7,729 nt of DNA, from NCBI GenBank assembly GCA_016205045.1, contig JACQJM010000222.1:1-7729 (forward strand), written 5' to 3'. Positions within the stretch are counted from its first letter, which is position 1, and the number at the start of each line of letters is the position of its first letter. Both the position numbers and the translations under genes were made by a program. The notes below the pieces were generated by a model, which was not told where the DNA came from, did not search any database, and worked only from the letters and a program-made list of their open reading frames with translations. Below, one piece after another: positions 5,961 to 7,729 of the stretch. The stretch is from Elusimicrobiota bacterium. GTDB lineage: Bacteria; Elusimicrobiota; Elusimicrobia; JACQJN01.

Positions 5961-5974
<14 letters not shown>
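5555..5974 (+). CDS. Acyl-CoA thioesterase, 4HBT/YbgC-type hotdog fold
   Basis: It should hydrolyse acyl- or aryl-CoA thioesters in the cytoplasm, releasing CoA from stalled intermediates. The 139-residue protein has the 4HBT signature VRFRDTDAMGHVNNAVFLSLLELARVEY split over residues 14-41. Asp20 sits at the catalytic position of 4-hydroxybenzoyl-CoA thioesterase (Asp17), and HVNN follows. Later strands are VRVEIDFRSPIKLGDDI (59-75) and a VAEAKTVQCCFD strand (103-114). The length is normal for a single hotdog domain. It belongs to the YbgC/FadM-like branch, not the PaaI branch that normally accompanies paa genes, so it may replace PaaI functionally. The start lies 11 nt after the previous stop without a good Shine-Dalgarno; the final 14 nt overlap the thiolase gene and contain its ribosome binding site just upstream. 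Confidence 0.85.
5950..5956 (+). promoter_or_regulatory. Shine-Dalgarno that fixes the thiolase start
   Basis: GGAGGAG, within the end of the thioesterase gene, lies 4 nt before ATG 5961. The frame is open back to 5931, but that start would add ten residues (MSLEKKWRSS) not typical of thiolases. MPAREVVILGAVRSPMG from 5961 is the usual thiolase N-terminus. Confidence 0.75.
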
Positions 5975-7205
<1,231 letters not shown>

Positions 7206-7227
7206 GGACGGTAGCTCGTAAACTGGC

Positions 7228-7729
7228 TCACGGCTCTACTTGCTTACGCGCGCTTTTGCCGCCCCAGCGGCGCACCAAGCCCTGAATCAAATCGATGGAA
7301 ACGAATGGGTTTTCTCCTTTGGACCACCAATAACTAGAATCCTCCGATTCATCTCGATTGTCTCCCAATACAAAAACAGTTCCAGAAGGAATTTTTAATA
7401 AGGGCACGGATTCTCCCATAAGAGATTTTTTGGGGTGTCGGTGGACGATGTAGTGCTCGGTTAATAAGTTTCCGTTGAGATAAACTTTTTTATCCTCAAT
7501 CCGCACCTCATCGCCCCCCACGGCAATAATCCGTTTACCCATAGATTGACGGGAAGAATCCGGGGCGCGAAAAACAACGATGTCTCCACGCTGGGGAGCG
7601 CGATAGGACAGTGTGATTTTGTCTATAAAGGCCGTGGACCCGAGCGGGAGAGCGGGTTCCATAGAGCTGGAGTTCACCACGATGGTTTGGAAGAAATATT
7701 CCTTAAAAAATAAAGAAAAAACTACTCCC
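7228..7729 (-). CDS. lepB: Signal peptidase I, 5' end beyond the window
   Basis: This inner-membrane serine protease (type S26) removes signal peptides from exported proteins. A GTG at 7680 could start a 150-residue form, but the frame stays open to the window edge. It encodes a hydrophobic run (VVFSLFFKEYFFQTIVV) directly before the active site, as expected for the end of the membrane anchor. The gene therefore continues beyond 7729. Numbering from 7680, the catalytic motif is NSSSMEPAL with Ser6 before Met7. The general-base Lys49 is in GKRIIAVGGDEV, and the conserved box GDNRDESEDSSYW spans 106-118. The C-terminus ends in a basic tail. It is convergent with the thiolase gene and is probably not part of the catabolic operon. 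The gene name is by function; lepB/sip naming depends on the organism. Confidence 0.9.
   Translation of the reverse strand, partial: GVVFSLFFKEYFFQTIVVNSSSMEPALPLGSTAFIDKITLSYRAPQRGDIVVFRAPDSSRQSMGKRIIAVGGDEVRIEDKKVYLNGNLLTEHYIVHRHPKKSLMGESVPLLKIPSGTVFVLGDNRDESEDSSYWWSKGENPFVSIDLIQGLVRRWGGKSARKQVEP

Noticed and set aside
7206..7227. Bidirectional terminator between the convergent genes
   Set aside because: The 22-bp gap has no clear stem or U-run on either strand.
7678..7680. GTG as the true start of signal peptidase I
   Set aside because: It would put the catalytic serine at residue 6 and remove the membrane anchor; the frame continues upstream with hydrophobic residues to the window edge.

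Overview
The window carries one compact, all-plus-strand operon of about 7 kb for aerobic CoA-thioester catabolism of the phenylacetate (paa) type, followed by a convergent signal peptidase I gene that runs off the right edge. The DNA looks moderately GC-rich. The organism has an outer membrane, judging from a DUF1207-type beta-barrel protein. Several families of short palindromes and tandem 7-8-mers sit between and inside the genes, a habit I associate with environmental, uncultivated Gram-negative lineages such as deltaproteobacterial-grade or candidate phyla. I cannot assign a phylum from the sequence.

Layout, left to right: a 20-bp perfect palindrome (10-29); an enoyl-CoA hydratase (149-922, PaaF-like); a second, related GC-rich repeat (944-986); a PaaG-like ring-epoxide isomerase (1016-1810); a secreted protein of unknown function overlapping it by 4 nt (1807-2436); a PaaA-like di-iron oxygenase subunit (2485-3261); a 110-bp element built from octamers in both orientations (3270-3379); a 3-hydroxyacyl-CoA dehydrogenase (3392-4462, PaaH-like); a 77-residue CxxC protein overlapping it by 49 nt (4414-4647); a DUF1207 outer-membrane protein overlapping that by 4 nt (4644-5543); a 4HBT hotdog thioesterase (5555-5974); a PaaJ-like 3-oxoadipyl-CoA thiolase overlapping that by 14 nt (5961-7205); and, on the minus strand, signal peptidase I (7228-7729, 5' end missing).

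Together the enzymes fit ring epoxidation (PaaA), isomerisation of the epoxide to an oxepin (PaaG) and, after ring opening, beta-oxidation by hydratase, dehydrogenase and thiolase to acetyl-CoA and succinyl-CoA, with a thioesterase to release dead-end CoA esters. What is absent is as notable: no PaaB, PaaC, PaaD or PaaE partner for the oxygenase, no PaaZ ring hydrolase, no PaaK ligase and no PaaX/PaaR regulator lie in the window. The substrate is therefore inferred, not shown. Three genes foreign to classical paa operons are locked in by overlaps or close spacing: the secreted unknown, the CxxC protein and the outer-membrane protein.

The most unusual DNA-level feature is repeat colonisation of coding sequence. 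Two different heptamer tandem repeats lie in frame in variable loops of the thiolase, and a palindromic repeat forms part of the signal-peptide region of the outer-membrane protein.
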